Shown here piece after piece: positions 42,905-53,989 of a stretch of 64,000 bases of DNA. Made by a program: the position numbers and the translations under genes. Each line of letters starts with the position of its first letter. The first letter of the stretch is position 1. Under the pieces are notes generated by a model. That model was not told where the DNA came from and ran no database searches. It saw only the letters and a list, made by a program, of their open reading frames with translations. The DNA comes from Coix lacryma-jobi var. lacryma-jobi (lineage: Eukaryota; Streptophyta; Magnoliopsida; Poales; Poaceae): NCBI GenBank assembly GCA_009763385.1, contig VDCT01000832.1, forward strand, positions 93,677 to 157,676, read 5' to 3'.

Positions 42905-45900
42905 ATGGCCGACGTCGCCGAGCCGTGGGGCGCTTCTGCCGCCACCCCGGAGAAGCTAGCGGAGTTGGTGCAGAGAGGGCTTCTTCGGGGCCTTTCCGGC
43001 TCCGATAGGCCGGAGTGGATCGCCCCCGGTCCGGAGGAGGAGGAGCCGAGGCCCCCGAACGGCTACGTGGTCAGCTTCATCGCTTTCCATGCGCGGGGTT
43101 CGGGGTGCCGGCAAGCCGGTTCCTCCGGGCGCTCTTTTCTACTACGGGCTCGAGCTGCATCACCTTGCCCCCCAACTCCATTCACAGGCGGCCATCTTCG
43201 CGACCGTCTGCGAGGGCTTCCTGGGGATCGAGCCCCACTGGGAGCTCTGGATCCACCTCTTCCGGGGCGAGCTTTTCACGAAGGCGGTTTTGGAGGGTCG
43301 GCGCGGAGACTGATGAGGTCGGGGAGCTGCGTGCTCTCCGTTCGCCAGCACAGGTCGGGCCTGTACATCCCGTCCAGGCGGCCACCTCAAACAAGGACTG
43401 GCGCGTGGGCTGGTTCTACCTTTGCAACGACGACGGGTTGCTGCCAGCGTACACCGGCCGCGTCATCGAGTCACGGCCGGACCTTGGAACTACGGCGTCG
43501 TCGACAAGAGGCAGGGTCGATCGACCCGCCTTCTGGTCCCTGTCGAGGCTGCGGAAGGCGGGTCTGACGGCCGGATGGTTGTGGCCTGGTTCCACCAGCG
43601 GTGCGTGCTGCCGCTGGTGAACCGGCCCCTGATCATGGCGAAGATGAGGGACGACGCGCCTCTCCTGCGGGAGTGCCAGATGAGGGCGTCCCCGGTCGCC
43701 TATCCGAGCTCGTTCGCCGGGCGAGGGATGCAGTAAAGGAGGTGAAGGACGCGAGCAAGCTGCTCAGTATTCCGATGCGCCCGTTCCGCGGGTACATCAG
43801 CTTGGTATGGGAATCGATCTTGTGGGTGTGTTGCCGCGGAGCTGTTCGTGTTCGATCCTTATTTCCTTCTTTTTGCAGGGTTTACAGGGGGTCAGCGCCT
43901 CGAAGCCTCCCCTTCCTGAGGAAAGGGAGGAGAGGCGGCGCCTGGCCGAGGAGAGGAAAAAGAAGAAGGACGACAGGAACGCCAGGCGAGCCAAGTGTCG
44001 GAAGGACCGTGACGACCTGGAGAGGTGTCGGCGGCAACAGAAGCTCCATGGTGAGCCGGAAGAGTCCCCCCTACGGAGGAGGATGGAGGAGGATTCCGAC
44101 GACGAAGACGAGGAGGGCTCGGAGGGGGACTCCGAGCCCCTGGCGGGGTTCCCAGACGTGGACCGCTCGCCGGTTCGGTCAGCGAGCCCCGTGAGGGTCA
44201 CGTCCGGGCGCAGGCGGGGGGGAAGAGCCTTGTTTCTGCCCGGGCGCGGGTGGCGGGACTTCTGCGCCCCGGGGGGGCGACGGGTCCGCGCAGGGTCTGT
44301 CGACGCCGCCGTCGGCTGGGGCTTCGACGGAGACCCCGGGACGGAGCTCCCGCCTCCCCCGAGAGGGGTTCCCCTGCAGGGACACAACGGCTGCGGACCT
44401 CACCCGTGCCCACGCGAGGAGGGCGCCAAGGGCTGGGTAAGCGCTCGTCGCGTGCCCGTCTCGCGCGTTTGCTTGTGTGGGGATTTTTTCATGATGCGTA
44501 TCTTTCTTCTCTTGTCTCAGCGGGAAGCGGTCCGTGGAGGCCTTATCCCTCCGCCCTCGGAAGGCGCTGAAAGTGGGCGCGACTTCCTCCGCCGGCGCGA
44601 TGGTGGCACTGTCTGTGACGCCACCACTGCGGGGTCCGGCGGGCCGGTCGTCACGCCCGAAATTATCAAGTCCCCAGAGGGGGCCCCGGTTTCTGCTGGT
44701 GGGGCGCCAGAGGAGGACCCGCTTCTGGCGCGTCGCGGGATGAGGGCGCGACGGGGGCCTCGACCGCTGAAGCCGAGGCCGCTAAGGCGGCTGAGGCAGT
44801 GCCGTCCCTGGCCGCTGCGCCCGAGGCTGGGGCCGACGTCTGCCTCAGGGTCGCGCTTGCCGGAGGAGGTCCACACCATCTCTTCTGGCGAGACTTCCCC
44901 AAAGGGTGGGACAGCAGAGGTGGGGGTCGAGGTTACCAGCGTGTCACCGAGGCTGTTGGTGCCAGAGGTCGGTGGAGGGGGCGAAAGCTCGGCCCCCGTC
45001 CGCTTGGGAGGTCGCTCTCCACCTGGGGCGGTCCTCGAGTGGAGTGGAGGGATCCAGCTGATCCCGAGGCCGAGCCGGTATTCGTCCTCGACGATGCCCC
45101 CGAGGTCGGAAACTGGAACGACCTCGGGCGGCTCGGCTCGCTCCTCACGCGGTCATTGAAGACGTCTCTGGCGATGGTGGAGAGGGAGCTACCACGGGCC
45201 GCCCAGGTGAGGACCCTTGTTTGGGCGATCCTCTTCTTCCCATTTCGTCGTAAAAGGGGGGTTAATGTCTGGTCGACTATTTATCTTAGGAGCTCATGGG
45301 GGCCTCACGGGCCAAGTCGGACTTCCTCCGCCGGGAGAGCCACGTCTGGGAGCAGCTTCGGGCGTCGAAAGCGAGCTCGCTCATATCCAGGGGCAGCTTA
45401 CCGAGAAGAACGCCGAGGCGGACCGGCTGAGCGCCCGTTGCTCGGAGCTGACGGCTGCGGTTGCCCGAGACGGGTTGGCTGCGCACTCAGTGCTCAGGCT
45501 TGACCGCCACGGTCATCGAGGCCCGGGAGCACGACGTCCGGGAGGCGGAGAGGGCCAAGGACCTGGCGTCGCCGTTGGATGAGTCAGAGAAGACCGTCGA
45601 GGCCTCCGCGCTCAGGTTGCCGAGGAGGCATCCAAGGCGCAGGCCTTGAGTGCGGACCTTGAGCAGGCTCGGAAGTCTGCTGAGGCGTCGGCCAACAATG
45701 CCAGAAGTGGGAGGGCACGGCGAAAGGTAACATTTTGTTCCGTCGGCTTTATGGTTTCCTTGTCGTACTTCGATCCTTCTTTTGACGAGTCGCGTCGAAC
45801 CTCTGTAGAGCTGCGGGGGAGGCTTACTGAGGCGGAGGACGCTTCGGCCGCCTTGCAGTTGGTGTACCAGGCGGAGACCTCGGAGCACCAGGTTCTGCAG

Positions 45901-46378
45901 GAGGCCGCCATCAGGGCCTGCGCGTCCCTTGGGGCCGCAGAGGGTCAATCAGGGAGCCCTGGTCAGCCGTCTGTCTGCCCTAAGGGGCCATACGGACGAT
46001 CAGGTGCGTGGCGCTCTGCACCTTGGGGTGAAGCGGGCTTTTGCCGTGATCTCCAGCCACTACGCCGGCCTCAACTTTGACGCCGTTAGCCAGGAGTTCA
46101 TCCTGCCGGACGATGAAGATGAAGCTGAGCGGGAGATCACGGAGTTCACCAGGGTCGTCGAGGCCCCTGGGGAGGCCCTGGCTCGGTTCTTTGAAGAGGA
46201 CGTGGGGCTTCCCCCAGCAGCGTCCTCGGCGCCTGAAGACCCTTGGTGGTTGCTCCTGCGGACGAGCCTCAAGAGGAGAGACAAAGTTAGTTTGGGCCGC
46301 CGAGCTTGCCTTGCGTTGTGTCCTCCGTGGGAGGATATTTTTGTGAGAAGGAACATGCTCGCGGCCCTCGAGGCCTAA
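42905..46378 (+). CDS. Antisense gene: putative gypsy-type transposon protein, multi-exon
   Basis: The frame starts MADVAEPWGASAATPEKL at 42905. It contains the plant 'putative gypsy type transposon' region (PF04195-like): NGYVVSFIAFHARG, FYYGLELHHLAP and CEGFLGIEPHWELWIHLF. The central part is basic, then acidic (EEDSDDEDEEGSEGDSE). From about 45360 it becomes coiled coil (LTEKNAEADRLSARCSELTAAV). The C-terminal domain has SALRGHTDDQVRGALHLGVK and FILPDDEDEAEREI, and the stop is at 46376-46378. GT-AG introns are likely at 43805-43878, 44437-44520, 45207-45289 and from 45727. Exon 1 needs frame changes near 43085-43130 and 43190-43320, so the gene is damaged or the sequence has small errors. 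It is antisense to the element's own transcript. Function is unknown. Confidence 0.6.
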
Positions 46379-46982
46379 TGTAAAAACATTTTCGCATTTC
46401 ATTCGTTGTTGCCTGTTTTGATTAAAGCGAGCGAAAACGTAAGCCTCGGGGGCGTCGGGCGTCGGGTCGGAGAGACCCTTCTCCTGATAGCCCCCGAGGC
46501 TCGGAGGAGTGGGAAGGACTCCTTCAAGGGCTTTCGGGGTGAGAGCCCGAGGTGATATTGAAATATCTTTGCGCTCGAGTTTTCTTATTTTTCTTTGCCT
46601 GAGTTTTGCTTCGACTAAGTTTTCGACACGGACTTGAGTCCTTCGAGGGTGGGAGCGAGTGGAGGTACCGTAGCCCGAGGGCGTAGGCAAGCTCCCGTCT
46701 CGACACCCTTGGTCCTTAGGGAGCCCAAGGTGTTTTCTTCTTAGTCGTGAGGCGCGTTCAAGGCATAGAAAAATAACATAACGTCGAGTTTAGAAAACGT
46801 GCGAGGTTTTTGGGAACTTTAGGGGGGATCCCCTGGCTAGCTTGCGAGGAGTCTTGACTCTGATAAGACAGAGTCAAGGCTACCTCGGTTTTGAACGAAA
46901 CAAAGAACTTGGAAACGGACTTTTATTCATTCGAAATGCGAAATTTGTACAAAGTACGAGAAATGTACGAAGCCTCGAGGCT

Positions 46983-48094
46983 TTAGGGATAGAAAACAAC
47001 GTAGCTGTTCAATGTTCCGAGCTGGAGTCGGGCTCGGAATTGTCGAGGAAGATTGACCGAACTTCTTGGTCGTGCGCATGGCAAGGGCGGAGTTGGAGCT
47101 TCCATTGAAGTCAACGGTCGATGCGCCAATCGTCGTCGGGTTGCTTGCTGGTGACGCCCTTGGTTGTTTGGCCTCAGACGTAGTACCGTCGAGGTCCCGT
47201 TGGGGGTTTCACGGGTACTCGACCGAATGCAATAGCGCCACGTCCGGGCCCCGTCGAGTTGGTCCAGGGCGGCCGAGGCTTCTTTTTTGATCACGGAGAG
47301 GGATGCTGTTCCTCCTTGTTCGAAACGGTTGCGCGGCATCGCGGGGGCCTCGAGGCTAGGCCTTGAGGTAGGCCCGTTGGCTCCCTCTTGCGCAGTCGTG
47401 GGCGGCGTCGCGGGGCCTCGAGGCGGCGCCATGACCGGACGAGGAGCTTTGACGGGACGCGGGGCGACGTCCCCGGACAGGTTGGTGGTGGCTCGTAGGA
47501 TCACGCCTGGATGTCCCTCCCGCTCTGCCGCCGCCCGGCCCTGACGGTGCCCGTCGAGGTGGCGGGCGCCGAGAGCTGCGGAGTTGTTGAGGCCGAACGG
47601 GGGCCGCTGGCGTTGAGCGCGGTACACCCCATACGTGAAGGAGCCAGGTGGTGTCGACGGAGCACGGCTCGGGGGGCTTTGGCCAGGCTCCCGGTCCGTG
47701 CGTATGACGAATGCGAACTCACTGGGGGAGTGCGCACGCGCCCTGGAAGCCTCCGGCCGCGCGTCGGGCGGGTTTCTCCTCGGGGACTCTGCGCCGGCCG
47801 CGGGGAAGTGGGCGTACGCCGCGGGCACCGCCTGCGCCTGGCGACGATGGTGACGACGACGCGCCGACGAAGTGGCGACGCGCGGTGGTGTGGGCGACGC
47901 GCCGTGCCCCCCCGCGCGGGGCGGCGTGGCACGCCCTCCGCTCGGGCTCTCCGTGGAGAGCAGGGTCAGCACGTTGCCGCGGCCGGTGGCCAGGAACTCA
48001 AGGTTCCGAACCAGACGATGGCTCCAGAAGAGAACGAAGGAGTGGAAAATGCCATCCAGAAAATAACGAGAAATCGACTCCGCCACGCGAAGGC
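46983..48094 (-). pseudogene. Leader/gag N-terminal-like remnant
   Basis: Reading from the primer-binding site leftwards, a minus-strand frame stays open for about 370 codons. It is rich in Pro, Arg, Ala and Ser, with phrases such as GRGNVLTLLSTESPSGGRA and EASAALDQLDGARTWRY. Position directly after the primer-binding site suggests the leader and start of gag of a Tat element. No gag core, zinc knuckle or protease follows, so the coding part has been cut off here. Confidence 0.35.
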
Positions 48095-48113
48095 CCCTAT
48101 CTGGCGCGCCAAC
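48095..48113 (-). promoter_or_regulatory. Primer-binding site of the non-autonomous element
   Basis: The minus strand reads GTTGGCGCGCCAGATAGGGG immediately after the right LTR. The same layout occurs at 25102-25119. It fixes the right LTR as the 5' LTR and the element as minus strand. Confidence 0.65.
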
Positions 48114-48417
48114 CGTCGGTGTTTCGAAACCGGGGGTATGACACCAACGAGTAATGTGATCGCGTGCTCTCTTCCTGGATGGTGATGCAAGATGACACAA
48201 GGATTTATCCTGGTTCGGGCAAAGAAGGCCCTACGTCCAGTGGGGGGGGGTGTTTCTTGTATTACTTGCACCTAAGTGCTTGTACAGGGGCGAATACAAG
48301 CTCAATGAGCGTGGACGGAGTCCGGACTCGTGTGTGTGGGACTTGTGTCTTAACGTGTCCCTTTCGGAACCGTATGCGTGAATCTCCCACCACCCGCGTG
48401 AAGGGCCCTGGTGTCCC

Positions 48418-48425
48418 CTTTTATA
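48418..48425 (-). promoter_or_regulatory. TATA box of the 5' LTR
   Basis: CTCTATAAAAGGGGAC on the minus strand is identical in both LTRs and would drive the element's genomic transcript leftwards. Confidence 0.6.
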
Positions 48426-49171
48426 GAGCAAGGGGAGGCCAAGGTTACACAAGAGCGTTACACAGGGGTAACATGCACAGTACCCAAGATCAGTACAGCG
48501 GGGGTAGGAATCCTGTCTTGTCGGGGCCACAGGGACTGACGTGAAGATTGCTGTTCAGGCGTCGTGGCTTCCATCCGGGCGGAGTCGTGGAGAGTGGCGA
48601 CGGAGGTCGTGGAGCGCAGGTCCAGCCGGTCCGTACTACGGGGTAGCGTGTCCACAGGCTTGGGGTGGGTACCTGTCCGCCAATCACATGAAAGCACAAG
48701 GGCTCGAGGGTTGCTAGGCCGGCCTCGAGGCGGCGCCCACGGAGGGCTCGAGCTTCCGCCGGTATGGGCAAGTCCCGGGTAACCTGATTGAGCTGCAGGT
48801 ATCTGGGCCTCGAGGCGTGGCTCGGACGTGCAACAGTGTGAGGTATGAGTTAATAGTGCCGCACTGGTGCCTTTTGCCCATGCTTGCGGTGAAAAAGAGG
48901 TTTGACTCTGGCTCCGGTTCACCGTGGCACATGTTGTGTACCGGAGGATGTGACCGGGGTAGGTGGATGCATTAAATACGTAGTGTGGGGCCGGTATCTA
49001 ATGTCTGGGCCGCTCGAGGGAGGGTGTGAAGCGTCTCGAGGGATAGGTTGTCGGGTCAGCGAGGCTCGAGGGCCCTGCGTGGGGTCTCGAGGAGTGGGCG
49101 TAGGGGGCTCGGACCCACGTGCCTGGGCTCGAGAGGCAGGTTACCGTGCTCGAGAGGCTCGAGGGGTAGCG

Positions 49172-49705
49172 GAGCGCTCGCCCGAGGCCTGACGCGGAGG
49201 GCTCGGGCGAGACGGAGAACGAACGCTCGCCGAGGCCTGACGCGGAGGGCTCGGGCGAGACGGAGAACGAGCGCTCGCCCGAGGCCTGACGCGGAGGGCT
49301 CGGGCGGGCGAGAGACGGAGAACGAGCGCTTGCCTGAGGCCTGGCCTGGAGGGCTCGGGCGCGGAAGCGGAGAATGGGCGCTCGCCCGCGGCTCGGGCGA
49401 AGCGGAGAATGGGCGCTCGCTCGAGGCCTGGCCTGGAGGGCTCGGGCGAAGCGGAGAATGGGCGCTCGCCCGAGGCCTGGCCTGGAGGGCTCGGGCGAAG
49501 CGAGAGGAGAACGGGCGCTCGCCCGAGGCCTGACGCGGAGGGCTCGGGCGAGACGGAGAAGGAGCGCTCGTCCGAGGCCCGACGCGGAGGGCTCGGCGAA
49601 GCGGAGAACGGGCGCTCGTCCGAGGCCCGACGCGGAGGGCTCGGGCGAAGCGGAGAATTGGGCGCTCGCCCGAGGCCTGGCCTGGAGGGCTCGGGCGAGG
49701 CGGAG
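49172..49705. repeat. Hairpin tandem array in the right LTR
   Basis: Same 49-bp unit and CTCGCCCGAG/CTCGGGCGAG stem as at 39806-40292, with about eleven units. Several units differ by single-base indels (for example CTCGCCGAGG). Confidence 0.85.
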
Positions 49706-50033
49706 AAGGTGCGCCGGCCCGTGGCCTGACTTGCTGGGTTTATTAATTGGTGTTCTAGGTTTAACTTATGCGTTGATTGGGGGTACCTCTTTGGCGTTCC
49801 CCCGACACTATGAGATTTATTGGTTAAATTTTTTTTAAGTTTGACTAGATTTATAGAAAATATTATAACATTTATATCTCTAAATAGGTTTATTATGAAA
49901 ATATATCCAACAATCTAGCTAGTAATACTAATTATGTACTATAAATACTAATGTTTCCTTTTATACACTTGGTCAAGATTGAAAATATTTGATTTCCCGA
50001 AAAGTGAGAGTGACACTTTTATTGAACAGAGTA

Positions 50034-51719
50034 CAAGATACTAATTGATTTATATGACTATAATTTTTTTTATATTCTACCTCTAAACATAAATAAAAAT
50101 TTTAATATTATAGAGTTGTAAAAAAAATTACTATGAAATGTTAGGGGGGCCATGGCCCCCGCCAGCCCCCCTGGCTCCTCCACTGCCGCCACCTCCTTCC
50201 ATCCCTTTCTCCCCCACCTCGCCGCCGCCCGAGCGCGCCACCGGAAGGCCCGGACGACAAACCATGATGGTGGCGGCGGGGCCTTGTCTCGACGATGCCC
50301 TGTTTGTAGCGCGATGAAGAAGGGGTGAAGCTGGGTGGCCGGCGATGGCGCTGGTCTGCGTGGGCGACGGATCCGTTTGTGGCTCATTCGATCGCGACCC
50401 GATCCAATGGAGTCCGCAAAAATCGGATCAGCCACCGCGCGACTCGGTCAGTGTCTCGTCGCGCCGCCGCTGAAGGCGGGTCGGGTTCGGCGGAGCCAGA
50501 GCCGTCGCGTGCCTGGGCATCAGCGGCCTTACTCGTGTAACGGTGGCAACCAACCTAGGCGTGTACGACGACGGTCAGATCAAGACGGAGGCGACAATCA
50601 ATGGCGTAACAGTTCAGCAATCGGTGGGCAATGATGGTACTATCATGTTTCGACGGCGGTGACGCCTGTGGGCGCCACTTTCCTTGCTGGAGGCGTCGTC
50701 TTTCATGCAGATCTTCCCGGGTGAAAACTCATGTCCAGTTCTCTGGCGGGGGGCGATGATGACGTTTGCGAATGTTATTTTCTCGTGGAGGCGTCGCTCT
50801 TGGAAGATTCCTTGGGTTGTCGGCTTTGGTACCGACAACGAGATGGTGACTCCTTTGCATATCCACCAGGTGCTTCGTGATGTTGCCAGAATACAACATC
50901 TAGTGTCTTCAAGGTGATCGGTGTCCAACGATCTTTCAGTACCCTTATTAGGTCTGAAAGACGTGTGTGGCGGCATTGTCTCGACGTTGGTGGTCATACT
51001 CTTGTGGAGTCGACATTATGGGTCATTTGTCGCGCAGGACTACTAGAGTTCTTTGTTGGGATATTTTTTCCCCTCCGCCAGTTTTTTTATTTTAGTTTTC
51101 TCTGTTGTAATAATTTGGTCTGATTCTACCTGTTGGTAGATGAAGCCGGGTATGAAATACTATTCTTTATCTAGAAAAATCAGTAAGTAGTGACGATGAG
51201 AGTCTAGAAATGATGATAACTACAGTAAATACGTACGCACAGTACTGTATAAAGAAGAAGAGAAGGTGAAGCCGTGGAGGTCGTTATTCCGTCTACAGTG
51301 ATTCATCGGGGCGACCCACTCTCAAATGGCACGGTCCAAGTCCCACCTCTATTAGACGGACTGCAGATAAGCTCCTCTCAGATTGAAATCCAGACCACGC
51401 CGCGGCATCCATTGTAGCGTAGCATCGAGGAGATGGCATTCCAATCCAGAATGCACACTCGCTGTTCACGTTGGATGGATGGAAGGAACCCACGAGACAC
51501 TCTGCTCGTAAGTGCTGCTCAACCGAGACTGTCCAGCCAAACACGCCTGCCCACGCCCCCGCGCGCCCCGCGCGCCCGCCCCGTCGCTGCCCCTGCCTCT
51601 CCTACGGCTACGCCCCCTATCCGGCCTATACGATGCTTTTTTTCGTGCCAAGTGTGACGGTCAGAGCTCTACGGACGGGACGCAGCCACGCACGCGGCAC
51701 GCTGGTAGGGCCTCTCGGC
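50034..51719 (+). other. Unclassified sequence, possibly a non-LTR retroelement 3' end
   Basis: From about 50290 the sequence turns GC-rich and gene-like without a long frame. It ends near 51170 with TCTGTTGTAATAATTTGGTC, GGTAGATGAAGCCGGG and a short A-rich tail, phrases I associate with polyadenylated non-LTR retroelements or retrocopies in grasses. The rest to 51719 is GC-rich and without recognised coding sequence. Confidence 0.3.
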
Positions 51720-53093
51720 CAGGGTTTTTCTTACCGATCGGTAACCGGTCGGTTGGTCGGTAACCGATGAAACCGTTCCGGTCCGGTTACCAAACGGACC
51801 GGTTACCAAAATTTGAATTTGAAATTTGAAAATTTGAAAAAAAAATGCCCAAAAAATTCCTAGAAATAGATTATAACGGTCCGGTTACCAAACGGACGGT
51901 TACCAAAATTTGAATTTGAAATTTGAAAATTTGAAAAAAATGCCCAAAAAATTCCTAGAAATAGATTATAATTTATGGAGACCAATGGTATAATTTTTTT
52001 GAAATTGGACGTTTGGAATTGGAATTTTGAAAAAAAAAAGTTCGGCCCGTTAAGGCCCATGAGGCCCATTAGGCGCTCACGGGCACAAAACGCGGCGTTT
52101 TCACGGGCGGGGGCAGAAGGGTCCCTTCCCTTGCCCTATCCGCGCCCCGCCCCCTGCTCTCCGCCCCCAGCGCCGCCGTCCGCTCCCCGCCGCCGGCTAG
52201 CCGACCGGTTAGGCTCGGTAACCGGGCGGGGGCGAGCGGTTACCTCTCCGCACTCGGGCGCTCGGCCAGCCGCGCGGTCGGCTCGGTAACCGAGCGGTTT
52301 CGCTCGGTTACCGAGCGGTTCGTCCGGGATTTGAGGTAAGTTCCCCCCCCCCTTTCTTGCTATTTTAGTTAAGTATCTATATGTTTTGGGTGTAGTTTTG
52401 TGTTAGGATTGTTGTATTTAGGCAGGATCTGTGTTAGAATTAGTTAAGTATCTTATGTGATTTGTTTGTTTCTGTTGGCAGTGAGCATATAGACCCCGAT
52501 GATCTACGTCAGGCTACGGGGTCTGATTGCATCAGTGATTGGGCTCGTAGACATGTGGGTCAAAGTCACCTAGGGAAGAGGAAGACGCAAGCGCCGCCTA
52601 GGAAGGGGCAGACCAAGCGAGGAAAACAAGTCAGCAGCGATGCGACACTGAGGAGGAGGGATCTTACCATTCTGACGATGATGATGATGATGATGATGAC
52701 AGCAGCGATGGTGGTGACGATGACGATCATGATGACAGTGGCGATGGTGGTGGTGGTGCTGTGGTGGTGGTGGTGGGACTAGTTATGGAATTCGTTTCAC
52801 AGGTATCCATTGCACTTGCACGTACATACACACATTTATTTTTGTCCATGATTACTAATTATGGTTCATTGCAGGCGAGACCCAATACACACATGCTACG
52901 CAAGATCGTGACCATGGACAACCACAGTCCCAGAGGAAATCAGTTTCATTTGGACGCACACACGACGACAATCCAGACCGGTCCGGTAAACCGGTACGGA
53001 CGCAAGATCGTGACCATGGACAACCAAACCGGTCCGGTAAACCGCTACCGGTGGCCGGCGGTTTTGGCCAACCGGTCGGTAAGAAAAACCCTG
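51720..53093 (+). mobile_element. hAT transposon deletion derivative, 1,374 bp
   Basis: Termini CAGGGTTTTTCTTACCGATC and CCGGTCGGTAAGAAAAACCCTG are inverted repeats. They are flanked by the perfect 8-bp duplication CTCTCGGC (51712-51719, 53094-53101), diagnostic of hAT elements. Subterminal GGTAACCG/CGGTTACC repeats are dense at both ends. A ~100-bp direct duplication containing GGTTACCAAAATTTGAATTTG lies at about 51775-51965. The interior keeps the tail of a transposase gene. Confidence 0.85.
52480..52995 (+). pseudogene. hAT transposase C-terminal tail
   Basis: After a CTGTTGGCAG splice acceptor the frame reads SEHIDPDDLRQATGSD and HVGQSHLGKRKTQAPPRKGQ. It then shifts into an Asp/Ser/Gly-rich run coded by GAT repeats (about 52675-52760). 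A GT-AG intron (about 52803-52874) follows, and the last part encodes ETQYTHATQDRDHGQPQS. This is the disordered tail seen after the dimerisation domain of plant hAT transposases. The catalytic part is missing, so the element depends on another transposase. Confidence 0.5.
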
Positions 53094-53101
53094 CTCTCGG
53101 C

Positions 53102-53989
53102 TCTCCTCGCTGTCGCTGCGGGGAGGGATCGATCGGTGGTGACATTTGCCTGGCGGTCGGCGACGACGAGTCTTCCAGTGGTGGGCGTGGCATCACTGTC
53201 CTGCTGCAGCCTGCAAGGACGGCGGGAGGCTACGCCTCCGACACGGCCGCCGGTCCGCCGCGCTCGAGAAGCTGACGGATAGATACAGCCAGTGTGAGGA
53301 CTCACAGAACTGCCGCACATTATTCTTTACTAGTTTAGTGACTGTGCTAACGATACGGTTTTACTTTAGGATGTATTCGAAAATGGAACAAATAAAATTA
53401 AACGGACCAAATAATCTAAGCGATGGTATAAGTTTCTTAGCACCTGAAATGTATAGATACCAGTGCCTGTCGTGGTGGCGACTCGTCAGTCCAGGCTAAC
53501 TTCAAGGGTTGTGAAAGAGAAATAAGATTTGAAATAACGAATGTGTTTTCTAAATATTTTGTATCACTATCTATCTGACTGGTGAACAACCTTTTTAACT
53601 AAATTGGCATATTAGATATATTCACCTGAACTTTTCCTTTTCTGCAACGGTGATTCATATTTGAACCATATATGGCCCCACAATGTATACAATTAGGTAC
53701 CTTTCGCAAGACATGGTGGTGATTTGGTATGCAGGGTCTTCAGCATGATTTAAATCTTTTCATCTGCATGGGAGTTAAGTTTTGGATGTGAATAAATAAA
53801 CATGGTAATCCACAGTAACCAGCATGATTTTTATATAATAGAGGTACCCTGCCGCGATAGTTTCTTTCGCCGTCGATGATATCATCTTGTATGTCTTCCA
53901 TGTGCATACAAAGCACTAAGTCCATAATACATGTCATGACCATCATTATTTTAAAAATATTCATATTGAGTTTTGGTAATTTTGTATTT
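53102..53989. other. Unclassified flank of the hAT element
   Basis: GC-rich to about 53280, matching the composition left of the hAT insertion, then AT-rich. A minus-strand frame at 53740-54048 has no recognised domain. Confidence 0.35.

Larger units (their letters stand above)
38747..49807 (-). mobile_element. Non-autonomous Tat-type LTR element with antisense gene, 11,061 bp
   Basis: Two long direct repeats (38747-40380 and 48114-49807) with TG..CA ends enclose 7.7 kb and are flanked by the perfect duplication CTATG (38742-38746, 49808-49812). The primer-binding site beside the right LTR and the purine-rich GGGCTCGGGGGCTAC beside the left LTR show that transcription runs right to left. No protease, reverse transcriptase, RNase H or integrase motif is visible anywhere inside. 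The interior holds a gag-leader-like remnant on the minus strand and a multi-exon gene on the plus strand. It must depend on enzymes from an autonomous relative. The LTRs are very similar, suggesting recent insertion. Confidence 0.85.
48114..49807 (-). repeat. 5' LTR (right) of the non-autonomous Tat element
   Basis: Its plus-strand left edge reads CGTCGGTG, with C where the other LTR has T. It ends CCCCCGACA at 49807 (1,694 bp). A minus-strand TATA box lies at 48418-48425. The hairpin array is at 49172-49705, with single-base losses and insertions in several units compared with the left LTR. Confidence 0.85.
38716..50033. mobile_element. Stowaway-like MITE split by the 11 kb LTR element
   Basis: The left remnant TTCCATCCATCCCACAAAAAG (38716-38736) resembles a Stowaway start. 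The right remnant (49813-50033) has AAGTTTGACTAGATTTATAG and ends near TTGAACAGAGTAC. Removing 38747-49807 with one CTATG joins them. Ends are degenerate, so exact limits are approximate. Confidence 0.5.

Noticed and set aside
46983..48200. 405-codon minus-strand frame as a host gene
   Set aside because: It crosses the LTR edge and primer-binding site, so the real unit can only be an element leader or gag remnant.
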